Shown here one piece after another: positions 42,801 to 53,855 of a DNA stretch of 64,000 nt; within the stretch, counting starts at the first letter, position 1, and every line of letters starts with the position of its first letter. Under the pieces are notes generated by a model, which saw only the letters and a program-made list of their open reading frames with translations, had not been told where the DNA came from and made no database searches. The position numbers were made by a program, and so were the translations under genes. Source of the DNA: Saprospiraceae bacterium (lineage in GTDB: Bacteria; Bacteroidota; Bacteroidia; Chitinophagales; Saprospiraceae); contig JALWRC010000064.1 of NCBI GenBank assembly GCA_027080725.1, forward strand, positions 101,599 to 165,598. Direction: 5' to 3'.

Positions 42801-43679
42801 GCCCATCGCCAACTCCAATCCCTGACAACGGGAACAAAATCCATCGGGAAGGATATCAGCTACAACGGGAAAATACACATCGTGAAAAGCATCCCAGTCA
42901 TGGACCGCCCCTCTGTTTACAGCCGTATCGCCAAACGCCTTGAGATGACCATCGATGCCATCAAATATAAAATGAGACACAATCACCTCCGGCAATCCAT
43001 CGTGATCGATGTCAGCAAAGGAAGCAGGAGAAGAAGTGGCATAAGGATGTTTCGAAGTATAAATCGAAGAATCGGAGACCCACTTGAGCCGGATGCCTCC
43101 ATTGGCCCACTCGTAGCAGTAAAGATGCCCTCCCAGGGCATTGCCTGCCGTACCCGATGCTTGAACAACCATCTCACTTTTGCCATCCCGGTCCAAATCA
43201 GCTATTGCTATGGTAGGGTTGGTGTAATTGACCAACGGGGTCGTATCTATTTTATACTTTGTAGCGCCATTCCTCCCTTTGTAAACCACAAAACCCGTGT
43301 CGAGCAATCGGAAATTGGTATGGGAAAAAGGCCCTTTTTTCCCGATAATCTCCACTTCCCCATCTCCGTCAATATCCCCAATGACCGGCATGCTGTATTC
43401 ATGCCAAATGGTATCTACCGACTCCCATTCCAACCGGACTGCCACCGGTGTCTGTGGAAACGGTTGCGTACATTCCAATGGACAGACTTTAAAGTACTGT
43501 GCGTCACATGCTTTTGTGCATCCACAATCCGGGTCATAGCAATCGATTAGGCCATCTCCATCATCGTCAATTCCATTATCACAGATTTCATTTCCACTAC
43601 CATTGGGCCCCACTCCTCCACATAAGAGGACTAAGGTAAAGAGTACGGCACCGGAAAGGAGATTGTGCAAAATGTGCAT
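39900..43679 (-). CDS. FG-GAP/VCBS repeat surface protein with T9SS type B (gliding-motility type) C-terminal domain
   Basis: A 1259-residue exported protein. The signal (MHILHNLLSGAVLFTLVLLC) is followed by an Asp-rich calcium-type motif, EICDNGIDDDGDGLIDCYD. Residues about 75-520 hold FG-GAP/VCBS beta-propeller blades with DxDxDG loops (VIGDIDGDGEVEIIG, IADLDRDGKSEMVV, FADIDHDGLPEVIV, CDFDGDGDLDIVYSH, LKDIDGDGRVEVLL, ISDVDRDGEAEIVC). The middle carries Ig/PKD-like modules with Cys pairs. The last 95 residues are the T9SS type B domain (VYIPNVFTPNEDGFNDGF, LEIYDRWGELIFRNE, PGVYVYRTAV). It is predicted to sit on the cell surface; ligand binding is likely but unspecified. It is separately transcribed from the HYR gene, with its own promoter. 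Confidence 0.9.
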   Translation of the reverse strand: MHILHNLLSGAVLFTLVLLCGGVGPNGSGNEICDNGIDDDGDGLIDCYDPDCGCTKACDAQYFKVCPLECTQPFPQTPVAVRLEWESVDTIWHEYSMPVIGDIDGDGEVEIIGKKGPFSHTNFRLLDTGFVVYKGRNGATKYKIDTTPLVNYTNPTIAIADLDRDGKSEMVVQASGTAGNALGGHLYCYEWANGGIRLKWVSDSSIYTSKHPYATSSPASFADIDHDGLPEVIVSHFIFDGIDGHLKAFGDTAVNRGAVHDWDAFHDVYFPVVADILPDGFCSRCQGLELAMGNGVYSVQFTPGIPLNRRIQLEVELPGGTDGFTSTCDFDGDGDLDIVYSHAGFFDSTLVLTVWDGQTPVRITTDQKLKRSIPFEARFAGLPILKDIDGDGRVEVLLNSPGLYRILDWENGGWMTRLSLMTSDKSGLTGSTALDFNHDGRYEIVYRDETNLRLLDALTGAEIFKTPCSSGTFVEYPVISDVDRDGEAEIVCGCGNKLRVYGSAGAPWPLTRSVWNQSLFYNVNIHDDLTVPLYQQGHHVVADSVILNNYLMPYAYDQLPAVDVWIDTLIFECSDSLSRVTVRVCNTGDKATHPNTPITVYGSDPIHSAGRPLLTAVLAKAIAVDSCISFTLNIPDKTGDKFYVVVNAPRNLKPPFRLEDFPYTSFIECDYLNNLDSILRPSLPEMVDLGPDLMLCTVDSIPIHVKGDYAEYLWQDGSTDSIFIAHEAGTYWVLVRDICGHQLRDTVRLTITPPPILDIGRDTTVCKGEILMLEADSFDYYRWSPAGVMDCDTCETVHVRVDSNLRITVEGRTEDGCLNRDTLRLKVFPTRITRDSVPLCAGDTLYLKDTVVSRPGTYPVHLTDRRGCDSIHEVYVWLKDGYFNAKQLTICPGDSAMIFGRWEKMAGTFQRRYSTKERCDSIILIDLSIAPAIQARIDYSPPCPEDSFALVTAHVYGGIGPLQLTWDQGNEHARSTLLPIGHHELVVMDSLGCTAFYEYEIVPQTAPDYHLTVTDESCPGEEDGAIKVILSGENDKVQVFNAKGEQISPDYSGLLPGEYYITISDTSGCLWRDTVRIYPADTIALSVSPDTTIYKGDTVSLWAQIPGGTNGQLHWSPAYTLSCETCSSPNAFPRETQRYFVTYTDSSGCEVTGTVLVKVIDGAKVYIPNVFTPNEDGFNDGFTVYGSSRVEEIIFLEIYDRWGELIFRNEHFPVNVPFVGWNGQFHNKKMLPGVYVYRTAVLFKSGEAKSYVGDVTLVR

Positions 43680-43807
43680 TCAGAAAAAGTTGTTTGATTT
43701 TCAATTTTATGATAAGCATTTCTAGTGGATTGCACTATGTGCTTAATGGACCGGTTGTACATTGCCTTCAAACATTTCTACAGCCATTGACATACCCGAA
43801 TCGACCT

Positions 43808-43838
43808 CAAAGATATAACCCTGCGACATAAATCCAAA
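43808..43838 (-). promoter_or_regulatory. Promoter of the FG-GAP gene (TTTG-N19-TATCTTTG)
   Basis: Minus strand: TTTG (43838-43835), 19 bases, TATCTTTG (43815-43808). Both elements and the spacing fit the Bacteroidota consensus. About 128 bases lie between it and the ATG at 43679. Confidence 0.65.
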
Positions 43839-43941
43839 GCAATTTGATATAGAACATAAAAAAGAGCAATAGCACTTACCGCTGAGCGCTTGACAAATGC
43901 TTTCAATGTATCAGAAAGCCTATTGATTTCGGGTATTTACT

Positions 43942-43962
43942 TTTTGATTGAATTAATCAAAA
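43942..43962. repeat. Operator-like palindrome TTTTGATT-GAATT-AATCAAAA
   Basis: Perfect 8-bp arms with a 5-base spacer, between two divergent promoters. It could bind a dimeric regulator; no direct evidence. Confidence 0.4.
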
Positions 43963-44110
43963 GTGTCACTACATTAGAGTATGGACATTAATAATCTTAA
44001 ACACCTATTATTCAGGAACTTGATGACATGTTTTCCTTTTAGACCAGTCGCACTTCATTCCCATTGGGCTTGTTTTCGAAGCTTTGCTCTATTTTCTCAT
44101 ACCTCAATCC

Positions 44111-44139
44111 TTTGATATGTGGATTTTGTAGTACTTTTG
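44111..44139 (+). promoter_or_regulatory. Promoter of the FtsB-like/sucD unit (TTTG-N17-TACTTTTG)
   Basis: TTTG at 44111-44114, 17 bases, TACTTTTG at 44132-44139. The predicted start of transcription falls just after the ATG at 44141, so the real start codon must be the next ATG at 44177. Confidence 0.6.
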
Positions 44140-44176
44140 CATGAACATTACATTACTCATTAAAATAATATGTAAT

Positions 44177-44479
44177 ATGTTCGACATCTTTCAACGCCTT
44201 CGGCACTTTATTCTTTCGACCAACAAATACCTGTTGGTGACATTTGCCTTTGCCATTTGGATGCTGTTTTTTGATGCGAACAAGGTGACAACACACTTGG
44301 CTCTCAATCGCAAGGTAAAGGAATTGGAAAGGGAGGTAGCCGACTATAAAGCAAAGATTGTTCAGGCAAAGAAAGACGCTATTGACCTCGAAGTCAACAA
44401 GGAAAAATACGCACGAGAGAAGTATTACATGCATCAGCCGGGGGAAGATGTCTATATTATGGATTCAAAAAAACAGTAA
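44177..44479 (+). CDS. FtsB/DivIC-like septum formation initiator
   Basis: A 100-residue single-pass membrane protein of cell division. From the ATG at 44177: a short cytoplasmic start (MFDIFQRLRHFILSTN), one membrane helix (YLLVTFAFAIWMLFF), then a coiled coil (LNRKVKELEREVADYKAKIVQAKKDAIDL) and the family's end motif KYAREKYYMHQPGEDVYIMD. The longer frame from 44141 would place the start at the promoter -7 element, so it is rejected. The protein would pair with FtsL- and FtsQ-like partners at the septum. It shares a transcript with sucD, 13 bases downstream. Confidence 0.85.
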   Translation: MFDIFQRLRHFILSTNKYLLVTFAFAIWMLFFDANKVTTHLALNRKVKELEREVADYKAKIVQAKKDAIDLEVNKEKYAREKYYMHQPGEDVYIMDSKKQ

Positions 44480-44492
44480 AATATAAAGAAAT

Positions 44493-45377
44493 ATGTCAGT
44501 ATTAATAAATAAAGATACCAAGGTTATTGTTCAGGGATTTACCGGAAAGGAAGGTACGTTTCACGCGGGAAAGATGATCGAATACGGCACACAAGTAGTA
44601 GGGGGCGTCACTCCGGGCAAAGGAGGGCAAACGCACTTGGGTTTACCCGTATTCAATACGGTGGAAGACGCGGTAAAGCAGACCGGCGCAAATGCCAGTA
44701 TCATTTTTGTCCCTCCGGCTTTCGCGAAGGACGCGATTATAGAGGCTGCAGATGCAGGACTACAACTAATCGTTTGCATTACAGAGGGCATTCCGGTGCA
44801 GGACATGATTGAAGCCAAAGCTTTTGTCAATGAGACAGATAGCGTTCTCATCGGCCCCAACTGTCCCGGCATCATCACTCCGGGTGAAGCCAAGATGGGC
44901 ATTATGCCCGGATTTATCCACCAAAAAGGTTCCATCGGAATTGTTTCCCGATCCGGAACATTAACTTATGAAGCGGTCGACCAGGTTACTAAAGTAGGCT
45001 TGGGCCAATCTACCTGTATCGGTATCGGTGGCGACCCCATTCCCGGCACTACCACCAAGGAGGCGGTCGAGTATTTCATGAACGATCCGGAGACCAAGGG
45101 CATCATTGTCATTGGCGAAATTGGGGGCAATATGGAAGCGGATGCGGCTTACTACATCAAGGAAAATGGCACGAAACCCGTGGTGGCATACATCGCCGGA
45201 ATCACTGCTCCCAAGGGGCGGACCATGGGGCACGCCGGCGCTATTATTGGGGGAAAAGCCGATACCGCAGAGGAAAAAATGAAAATCATGCGCTCTTGCG
45301 GTATCGAGGTGGTAACCAATCCTGCCAATATCGGTGAGACCACCTACAAAGTCATGAAGGAGCACCAATTGGTGTAA
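44493..45377 (+). CDS. sucD: Succinyl-CoA synthetase alpha subunit
   Basis: A 294-residue TCA-cycle enzyme subunit which, with SucC, interconverts succinyl-CoA and succinate with nucleotide triphosphate formation. Motifs: the CoA-binding Rossmann start [51 protein letters not shown]; the [17 protein letters not shown] loop; [15 protein letters not shown]; and the phosphohistidine in [10 protein letters not shown] near residue 247. Full length. Its stop is 8 bases from the stop of the convergent methyltransferase gene. Confidence 0.96.
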   Translation: MSVLINKDTKVIVQGFTGKEGTFHAGKMIEYGTQVVGGVTPGKGGQTHLGLPVFNTVEDAVKQTGANASIIFVPPAFAKDAIIEAADAGLQLIVCITEGIPVQDMIEAKAFVNETDSVLIGPNCPGIITPGEAKMGIMPGFIHQKGSIGIVSRSGTLTYEAVDQVTKVGLGQSTCIGIGGDPIPGTTTKEAVEYFMNDPETKGIIVIGEIGGNMEADAAYYIKENGTKPVVAYIAGITAPKGRTMGHAGAIIGGKADTAEEKMKIMRSCGIEVVTNPANIGETTYKVMKEHQLV

Positions 45378-45385
45378 ATAATTCT

Positions 45386-45985
45386 CTATTTCGCGACCAT
45401 ATGGATGAAACATTCTGACCCCGCTCTGGGCCGGATGGAATCTCTTGCGGTTTCTAATTTTATGATATGAAATAGTGGACTAAACAGTGCCTCATACTCC
45501 TCTATGCTGCCGCCAAAGGGAGGTCCCTCGAATGGGAATTGTATCTTAAACAGCACCCCCGCCATGACTCCGTCAGGCGTCAACAAAGAATGACATTGCC
45601 GGGCGTATTCCGGCCTGGAAGAAGGAGAAAGAGCGGATAAAAAGGTCTGTTCGAGTATGAAATCGTACCTTCCTCTCAAGGAAAAAAAATCTTGTACTAT
45701 CAGGTGAGACCGGGGAAAAGACGGAATCCGGCGTGCAAAGCGCTGTATCGGCTCCGGCGCCCAATCGCATACAAAAACTTCGGGATAACCCAACCGGTGA
45801 AGGGCCTCGGCTTCGTAAGCATTGCCGGCTCCGGGAATCAATATTCTGGCCTCCTTAGAGATGTATTTGGTGGCAAAATTGATGAGGGGCGGAGACGGTG
45901 CACCGATATCCCAAGGGGTATTCTCCTGGAGGTATCTCTGATTCCAATGTTGTGCGGCTTTCCCCGGTGTTTTTTCAGATGTCAT
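45386..45985 (-). CDS. TPMT-family SAM-dependent methyltransferase
   Basis: A 199-residue Rossmann methyltransferase of the thiopurine S-methyltransferase family. Features: WNQRYLQENTPWDIGAPSPPL near the start (the family's W...PWD entry), ILIPGAGNAYEAEALHRLG as SAM motif I, VCDWAPEPI as motif II, and DFILEQTFLSALSPSSRPEYARQC as motif IV and the following helix. The C-terminus has GPPFGGSIEEYEALF, also typical. Substrates in bacteria include thiols, selenium and tellurium compounds and halides; none can be chosen here. Confidence 0.88.
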   Translation of the reverse strand: MTSEKTPGKAAQHWNQRYLQENTPWDIGAPSPPLINFATKYISKEARILIPGAGNAYEAEALHRLGYPEVFVCDWAPEPIQRFARRIPSFPRSHLIVQDFFSLRGRYDFILEQTFLSALSPSSRPEYARQCHSLLTPDGVMAGVLFKIQFPFEGPPFGGSIEEYEALFSPLFHIIKLETARDSIRPRAGSECFIHMVAK

Positions 45986-46383
45986 CTGTTTGCTTTTTAT
46001 TGTCTCTTAAAGGTCCGATGGAACGTGTAAATGTAATGATGAATGAAATTCATGTTCCTTAATCATACACCAAAACTAAAGAAATAACCCTAAAGATAGG
46101 GCAAAAGGTAGAGGTCTTCTCAATAGAAAGTGCTAAAATATCCAAAGGCGTATTATCGGTATTGCTTTGTCCCATATGTATCCACTACAATGATTAACTT
46201 TTCTTTAAGCCGTCTCGTCGCATAATTGGTGCGTATTTTGCGTTATTATTACAAAGAAATAGTGATGTTTTTAATTGTCAGAGAACTATTCATCGTCTGT
46301 TTTTCATAAGCGATAATATTCATGGTGCTGCTATCGGGCAAATAACCTCCTTTTATCTATAATTATTACCTTCGCATTGATTA
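45986..46383. other. Divergent intergenic region between the TPMT gene and tamB
   Basis: About 400 AT-rich bases. A weak -7 element for tamB ends 9 bases before its ATG. I see no gene, tRNA or hairpin. Confidence 0.5.
46367..46374 (+). promoter_or_regulatory. Candidate -7 element (TACCTTCG) for tamB
   Basis: Near match to TAnnTTTG ending 9 bases before the ATG at 46384, which would imply a nearly leaderless transcript. No -33 element at normal spacing. Confidence 0.3.
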
Positions 46384-49300
46384 ATGTCTAACAACGAAAA
46401 AGAACATATCAAAAACCCCACACGAAGCCGGGGAAAACAAAGATGGATTTGGCGTACACTTCTGTTATTATTTTCTCTTATTCTCCTTGCACTATTATGG
46501 TTTTCATATGCAATTAATAGACAGTGGGGAGTTCATCAGATAGAGCATCGCGTGTCCAAAGCCCTCCACACAAAAGTGCAGTTAGACACATTTCATTTTT
46601 CTCTGTATAGCGGCCTGCAATTGCAAGGGCTTCTCCTATTGGATCATCATAAAGACACCCTACTTTATGCCGGCCATGCACGGATAAACTACCATAATTT
46701 AATAGGGGCACTCCTTCATAGATCCATTACTTTTGATGATGCTACTCTTCGCGACATTCGTATAACAATTACGACCTATAGTGGGGAAACCAAAAGCAAT
46801 TGGGAAAGGATATTTGCCAAGCCGGAATCTACGGACAGGGAATTGGCCACCAAAGACTCCCCCTCGCATAAGTGGTTGGATTTCGCTTTCTCCTTAAAGC
46901 AAGTAAAAGCGGAAGATGTATTCTTATCGTATGCTAATTTTGATCGGCATTTTGATCAGTACTATGACATTCCATGGATTGAGGCCGTCATCAAAAGCAG
47001 TGATTTTAAGAGCAAAACATTTCTCTTTTCATCGCTTTCTATTGCCTCTCCGGAAATTGTCATCAACCGGTATTCCAACACACAACGGGACACTATTGGT
47101 GGGGTATCTCATTCCTCGGCAGAAGAGGAAGGGGATTCATCTAAGGTTGACTCTTTGCTGACTGACACAACATGGAATACCCCACCTCCTACTCCATCTC
47201 AATCGAAAGGATTTACCTTGAGGTTTGACCGGATTGAAATAGTAGATGGCACATTGCAATATACCAATTATAAGAAGCCTTCCGGAATTAGTATTGGCAA
47301 TCAAAAGTTTATAGACTGGAATGATATCAGTTTGAACAGCATTAGCACCAATTGCTCCGATGTAATCATCATTCCCGGAGTGATTAATGGCCAATTGGAC
47401 CATTTGGGATTTATTGAAAAAAGTGGCTTTGAGGTTAAGGAGATGTGTGTAGACGATTTCATATCGACCAGAGATTCGATGAAGGCACAGGTATTTCAAC
47501 TTTTTACAAGAAAAGGTGAAATTTCCGGTGATCTCCGTATGGATTATGATGGATTTGAATCCTTCAAGTATTTTGTAGATGATGTGTACTTGCAGGCAAA
47601 AATCAAGCGTTCCCACTTTCCGGTACAGGATTTATTGTATTTTGCTCCTGCACTTTACCATACACATTATTTTTCTGCTCATGCCGATAACACATTACGC
47701 TTAAGTGGCACGATAATGGGATATGTCAATGCTCTTAAAGGCAGGAAAATGGTTGCGGAAATTCCAGGAGGTCTCTCCTTTAGAGGCAATATATCCACCA
47801 GGGACATCACGCATAAAGGAGAGCGTTTTTTTAGTATCAAGGCCAGCCCCTTACTGACAAGCGCTGCCACATTAACGGATATCTTACAGCTCAAAGGAGC
47901 TACGGGTCGATTCCAAAAGTTGGGAGGCATTGCATTCAGTGGCCAATTTGACGGATTTATCAAGGACTTTGTAACCTATGGTACACTCGAGTCCGATTTG
48001 GGAATAGCCGATATGGATATGCGTCTTAATCTTCGACCAGGGATAAAAAATGCGCGTTATTCCGGACATATGTCCCTACAAAATTTCGCTTTAGGGACCT
48101 TTACCGAGGTACCTGACTTGGGTGAGGTCACCCTCAACGCCGCGGTTACAGAAGGGCGTGGACTAACTATCCAAACAGCCAAGGCTGACCTCAACGCTCA
48201 AGTATTGTCTCTCGACTACAGGGGGTACCTATATGAAAATTTAGTATTTAATGGCATCCTGAATAAATCGCTGATAGATGGAGCCCTAAGCATTTCTGAA
48301 GACAACATAGATTTGGAATTTAAGGGATTAATCAGCGATTTGGACAAACAACCCAAATTGGACTTTACTGCGAAAGTCAAAAGATTAAAGTTACGACCTC
48401 TCCACCTTAACAAAAAGGATATCAGGTTTAAAGGTGACATGAAGGTCAAATTGGAAGGGACGAATATCGATAATTCCGCCGGAGAGATTGCCTTACATCA
48501 TTTGCGCATCCAAAGGGATACTATCGTTTACGAATTGAATGAAGTACATGCGATACAAAAGATATTTGCCGGTGGACTTAAGACCATGGATGTAAAGTCA
48601 GATATTTTAGATGCCCGCTTCAATGGCCACTACAAGCTTTCAGCGTTACATAAGGACTTTTTGCGATTGTTTGAAAAAAAACATCCTCATTTGTACGCAT
48701 CGATGCACTTGCCGAGCATTCAGGCTGACTCCGTACAGCATTTCTACAATTTCATAATAGACGTAAAGAACCTCGATCCTATCCTTCCTATCATAACAAC
48801 TCAAAATATACAATGGACCTCATTCAATGCAAGTGGATTTTATGATAGTAGTTTGGATTCCTTGGATTTCACCTTTAACACCCCAAGTTTGCACTACAAT
48901 GATTTCCAGTTGGATAAGATACGCTTTTCAGGAAAGGAGGGTAAAAGTAAAGGTAAATGGACGATTCAGGTAGATAAAGCGAAGCGCATAGGTATGAAAA
49001 ACTACATAAAAGGAATCCATGCCTCTTTTGAGTTGGCAAAGGACACCTTATTATCAGATTTGTCCATGATCGATTCTGCTGCCAATTTAGACACGTTTCA
49101 ATTGGCCCTCATATCTTTTCCGCAAGAACAGGGGCTGGTAAGTTATTTTGGGTACCGGACGAAACTCGTCACCCGCAATGGAGAGCGGTGGACAATTGAC
49201 CCTTTGAATTACTTTTACATCGACAGTCAGAGTATTGATATCCGGGATTTCATAGCCCACTCAAGTAGGGGCAAACGAATGGAGATAAGCAATATTGGTG

Positions 49301-51282
49301 CGCGTGGATTAATTGCTTCACTCAGCGGTATACCGACGAGTGTAGTAGATAGTTTATTGCGACTCCCACAGCTCGACTTCGAAGGAGAGATGGATTTATA
49401 TATTCAGATAGCGGATATATTCAAGCGCATTAATATTTCAGGAGGAGTCTATGCCCCTGATCTCGGATTGCGCCCTGTAAAATTGGGAGAAACACGTATA
49501 AGTTTTAAAATGAAGGACTTCAAATCCCCGATGTATCTGGACTTACACGCGGTCAAGGACCGGCAGGAATTAACTGCTGGTGGGCACATACGGTTCGATT
49601 CGGTATTTGATCCCGAAGTGGGCAAAAAAGTGGGATATCAATTTCACGCAGATGGGACTAACCTCCCATTGAAAGCTATTAAAATCATTATCCCGGAAGG
49701 TATTTCCAAAATAAAGGGGACGCTCACCGGCAAAGTGCATCTTCAAGGAATCGGAAAGGACAAAGATTTACGGGGCAATGTGTTTGTCCAAAAAGGACAG
49801 GCCAAAGTTGATTATATTGGAGTGACTTACTTTCTCGAAAAACAAAATATCCGGTTAAAGAAAAATTACATTGACTTTTCGGGCGTCATTCTTTCAGACA
49901 GCCTCCACAATACAGCAGTAGTTACAGGAGGTATGCGTCATACCTATTTGCGGGATCCCGCCTTGAATGTCACCATTCAGTCCGAAAAAATTCTTGGATT
50001 GAATACCACCAAACAAGACAACCCAAGCTATTACGGCACTGCCATAGGCAATTTGTTTATCCGTTTTAGCGGCCCGTTAAAACGCCTGAATATTGACATC
50101 AAAGGTATAACAGGAAAGGGAACCCACTTGTTTATCCCAACAGGATACAGCAAAGAAGAGGGTAAATATCGCAATAACTTTATCTATTTTAAAAATGAAG
50201 TTAAAAAGCGAGATAGAAAAAAGGAGGACGACGTGTTACAATTGACGGTCAACATGGATATGGAAATTCAAGAAGATGCGGAGACCTCCATCATCTTTGA
50301 TGAATCAACCGGAGACATCCTAAAGGGCTCCGGGATCGGGAAAATACATTTATCTGTATTACCCGGAGGTCAAATAAATATGATTGGCGACTATCAAGTG
50401 GCAAAGGGCAATTATCTTTTCACATTATTTAATATTGTCAACAAACCTTTCGTAGTTCAACCCGGGGGCACCATCCATTGGAATGGGGATCCACTCAATG
50501 CCCAATTGAATATTACCGCACTTTATGCCAACTTAGAGGCACCTCTTTACCCATTGATTGCGGATTATCTTGAAAATGCTTCCGACAATATTAAATCGGG
50601 AGCCAAGAGACCAAGAAGAGTGGATTTGGAAATGCATATCACAGGACCTTTGTTTCAGCCCGAAATTTCGTTTACCATCAAGGTGCCAAATCTCACAGGT
50701 CCGCTTCGCAGTTATGCAGTCGCCCGATTGAACGATATTAATCAGAACACAGCGAGTCTCAATCGCCAAGTATTTGGTCTTATTGTATTCAACAGTTTTA
50801 TCCCTCCTTCCGGAATTGGCGGAGGACTCAGTGCTTCATCTATCGATTATACTGCCAGCTTAAGTGAATTTGTATCTATCCAGTTGTCTCAACTTTTGAC
50901 AGGTGCTGTAAAACAAGCCCTTAGAGATGTGGGGTTCGTCTCGGATATCCAACTCAATGTCGCCTACAAGCAAGTAGAGCGATTTGTCGGCCAAAACACA
51001 AAAGGAGGAGAATACAACTTCGAATCAACGGTGGACTTTATCGATGCGATTCGTCTGCGGTACAAGGCAGTGTATGCCAATGCCTCCATTACTAATAATT
51101 CTCCGTATTTGGATAACGAATTTGATATTGAAGTCATTAAGACAGGGGTGGATGGATTGCGATTCAAGTTCCTTATCGCGCAAGACCATTTCATAAATAA
51201 TGCTCCCCGTATCAACTTTGGTATAGGAGCTACCTACAAAACCCAATTTGATACTCTAACCTGGAAGCAACTACTCTATTAA
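46384..51282 (+). CDS. tamB: TamB-like translocation/assembly module protein (AsmA/DUF490 family)
   Basis: A 1632-residue envelope protein. The N-terminus is basic (KNPTRSRGKQRW) followed by one membrane anchor (IWRTLLLLFSLILLALLWFSYAI), then a long periplasmic body rich in beta strands that repeats AsmA-like patterns. The C-terminal 450 residues carry the TamB/DUF490 domain, with features such as ITGKGTHLFIPTGYSKEEGKYRNNFIYF, VLPGGQINMIGDYQVAKGNYLFTL, FVVQPGGTIHWNGDPLNAQLNITALY and the end ASSIDYTASLSEFVSIQLSQLLTG. Such proteins span the periplasm as lipid-binding bridges, aiding outer-membrane protein insertion or phospholipid transfer. It stands alone on the plus strand and converges on gyrB 247 bases away. 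Confidence 0.9.
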   Translation: MSNNEKEHIKNPTRSRGKQRWIWRTLLLLFSLILLALLWFSYAINRQWGVHQIEHRVSKALHTKVQLDTFHFSLYSGLQLQGLLLLDHHKDTLLYAGHARINYHNLIGALLHRSITFDDATLRDIRITITTYSGETKSNWERIFAKPESTDRELATKDSPSHKWLDFAFSLKQVKAEDVFLSYANFDRHFDQYYDIPWIEAVIKSSDFKSKTFLFSSLSIASPEIVINRYSNTQRDTIGGVSHSSAEEEGDSSKVDSLLTDTTWNTPPPTPSQSKGFTLRFDRIEIVDGTLQYTNYKKPSGISIGNQKFIDWNDISLNSISTNCSDVIIIPGVINGQLDHLGFIEKSGFEVKEMCVDDFISTRDSMKAQVFQLFTRKGEISGDLRMDYDGFESFKYFVDDVYLQAKIKRSHFPVQDLLYFAPALYHTHYFSAHADNTLRLSGTIMGYVNALKGRKMVAEIPGGLSFRGNISTRDITHKGERFFSIKASPLLTSAATLTDILQLKGATGRFQKLGGIAFSGQFDGFIKDFVTYGTLESDLGIADMDMRLNLRPGIKNARYSGHMSLQNFALGTFTEVPDLGEVTLNAAVTEGRGLTIQTAKADLNAQVLSLDYRGYLYENLVFNGILNKSLIDGALSISEDNIDLEFKGLISDLDKQPKLDFTAKVKRLKLRPLHLNKKDIRFKGDMKVKLEGTNIDNSAGEIALHHLRIQRDTIVYELNEVHAIQKIFAGGLKTMDVKSDILDARFNGHYKLSALHKDFLRLFEKKHPHLYASMHLPSIQADSVQHFYNFIIDVKNLDPILPIITTQNIQWTSFNASGFYDSSLDSLDFTFNTPSLHYNDFQLDKIRFSGKEGKSKGKWTIQVDKAKRIGMKNYIKGIHASFELAKDTLLSDLSMIDSAANLDTFQLALISFPQEQGLVSYFGYRTKLVTRNGERWTIDPLNYFYIDSQSIDIRDFIAHSSRGKRMEISNIGARGLIASLSGIPTSVVDSLLRLPQLDFEGEMDLYIQIADIFKRINISGGVYAPDLGLRPVKLGETRISFKMKDFKSPMYLDLHAVKDRQELTAGGHIRFDSVFDPEVGKKVGYQFHADGTNLPLKAIKIIIPEGISKIKGTLTGKVHLQGIGKDKDLRGNVFVQKGQAKVDYIGVTYFLEKQNIRLKKNYIDFSGVILSDSLHNTAVVTGGMRHTYLRDPALNVTIQSEKILGLNTTKQDNPSYYGTAIGNLFIRFSGPLKRLNIDIKGITGKGTHLFIPTGYSKEEGKYRNNFIYFKNEVKKRDRKKEDDVLQLTVNMDMEIQEDAETSIIFDESTGDILKGSGIGKIHLSVLPGGQINMIGDYQVAKGNYLFTLFNIVNKPFVVQPGGTIHWNGDPLNAQLNITALYANLEAPLYPLIADYLENASDNIKSGAKRPRRVDLEMHITGPLFQPEISFTIKVPNLTGPLRSYAVARLNDINQNTASLNRQVFGLIVFNSFIPPSGIGGGLSASSIDYTASLSEFVSIQLSQLLTGAVKQALRDVGFVSDIQLNVAYKQVERFVGQNTKGGEYNFESTVDFIDAIRLRYKAVYANASITNNSPYLDNEFDIEVIKTGVDGLRFKFLIAQDHFINNAPRINFGIGATYKTQFDTLTWKQLLY

Positions 51283-51328
51283 AGCATTCCGTAGCATACC
51301 ATAACACACCCACTGAACCTTCGCTGAC

Positions 51329-51475
51329 ATGAACACTATAATCGGTAAAAAAGTGGACAGACTTAACGATGATGAAACGATAGAAAAGGTCAATTTAGCA
51401 TATTGCAATGACTTGACCGTCTATATTGCATATAGGACGCAGTCAAAATACAAAACCTCTCCAAATCGTCTATAG
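51329..51475 (+). CDS. Possible 48-residue small protein in the tamB-gyrB gap (doubtful)
   Basis: An ATG at 51329 begins a frame of 48 codons (MNTIIGKKVDRLNDDETIEK...) ending at TAG 51475. The composition is protein-like (balanced Lys, Asp, Thr), but there is no recognised family, no promoter and no ribosome site. It could be a gene remnant or chance. Confidence 0.15.
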   Translation: MNTIIGKKVDRLNDDETIEKVNLAYCNDLTVYIAYRTQSKYKTSPNRL

Positions 51476-51529
51476 TCAACTCCAACTGAATCGAAAATAA
51501 AACGGATGCACCACCTGCCACACACAACA

Positions 51530-53494
<1,965 letters not shown>

Positions 53495-53557
53495 TTATAC
53501 CTAAGAAAATAAGGTGAGAACACATATGCTGCATTCCGCTATACACCCTATATTTTA

Positions 53558-53711
53558 GGCGCACCTTGTTAGTGTTTAATGAGCACACAAAGATACGAAT
53601 ATATTAGAAATTATAACTATTTATCTGCAACTATTGAAGCAGAATATACCTTAATGATAAATCCCCTAAGAATTGACTTACTCATAAAAAAATCAAACAC
53701 TAACAGGCGCC
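53558..53711. repeat. Gapped inverted repeat in the gyrB leader
   Basis: Left arm 53558-53578 (GGCGCACCTTGTTAGTGTTT) and right arm 53693-53711, whose complement is GGCGCCTGTTAGTGTTTGA. An 11-base core (TGTTAGTGTTT) and a GGCGC end match; a three-base gap separates them. Spacer about 114 bases. Confidence 0.5.
53588..53595 (-). promoter_or_regulatory. Candidate -7 element (TATCTTTG) for gyrB
   Basis: TAnnTTTG match on the minus strand, 111 bases before the gyrB ATG. No clear -33 element at normal spacing. Confidence 0.4.
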
Positions 53712-53855
53712 CACATTTCTATCCCGGCGCATTGTTTTACGGGTGTTGCATTACGATAATTCTATCGTACTTCCCCCATTAAGAACAAATATGAAATTGT
53801 AAAGTTTACTTCAACAACGAACCAACTGCAAATCTCTTTCACCGGATTAATATCA

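Larger units (their letters stand above)
43680..44176. other. Divergent intergenic region between the FG-GAP gene and the FtsB-like gene
   Basis: About 500 bases holding divergent promoters (43808-43838 minus, 44111-44139 plus) and, between them, an 8-bp inverted repeat at 43942-43962. No gene seen. Confidence 0.55.

Noticed and set aside
53579..53782. 67-codon frame between gyrB and tsaE
   Set aside because: It has no family resemblance or promoter and starts inside the inverted repeat region; composition is that of AT-rich spacer.
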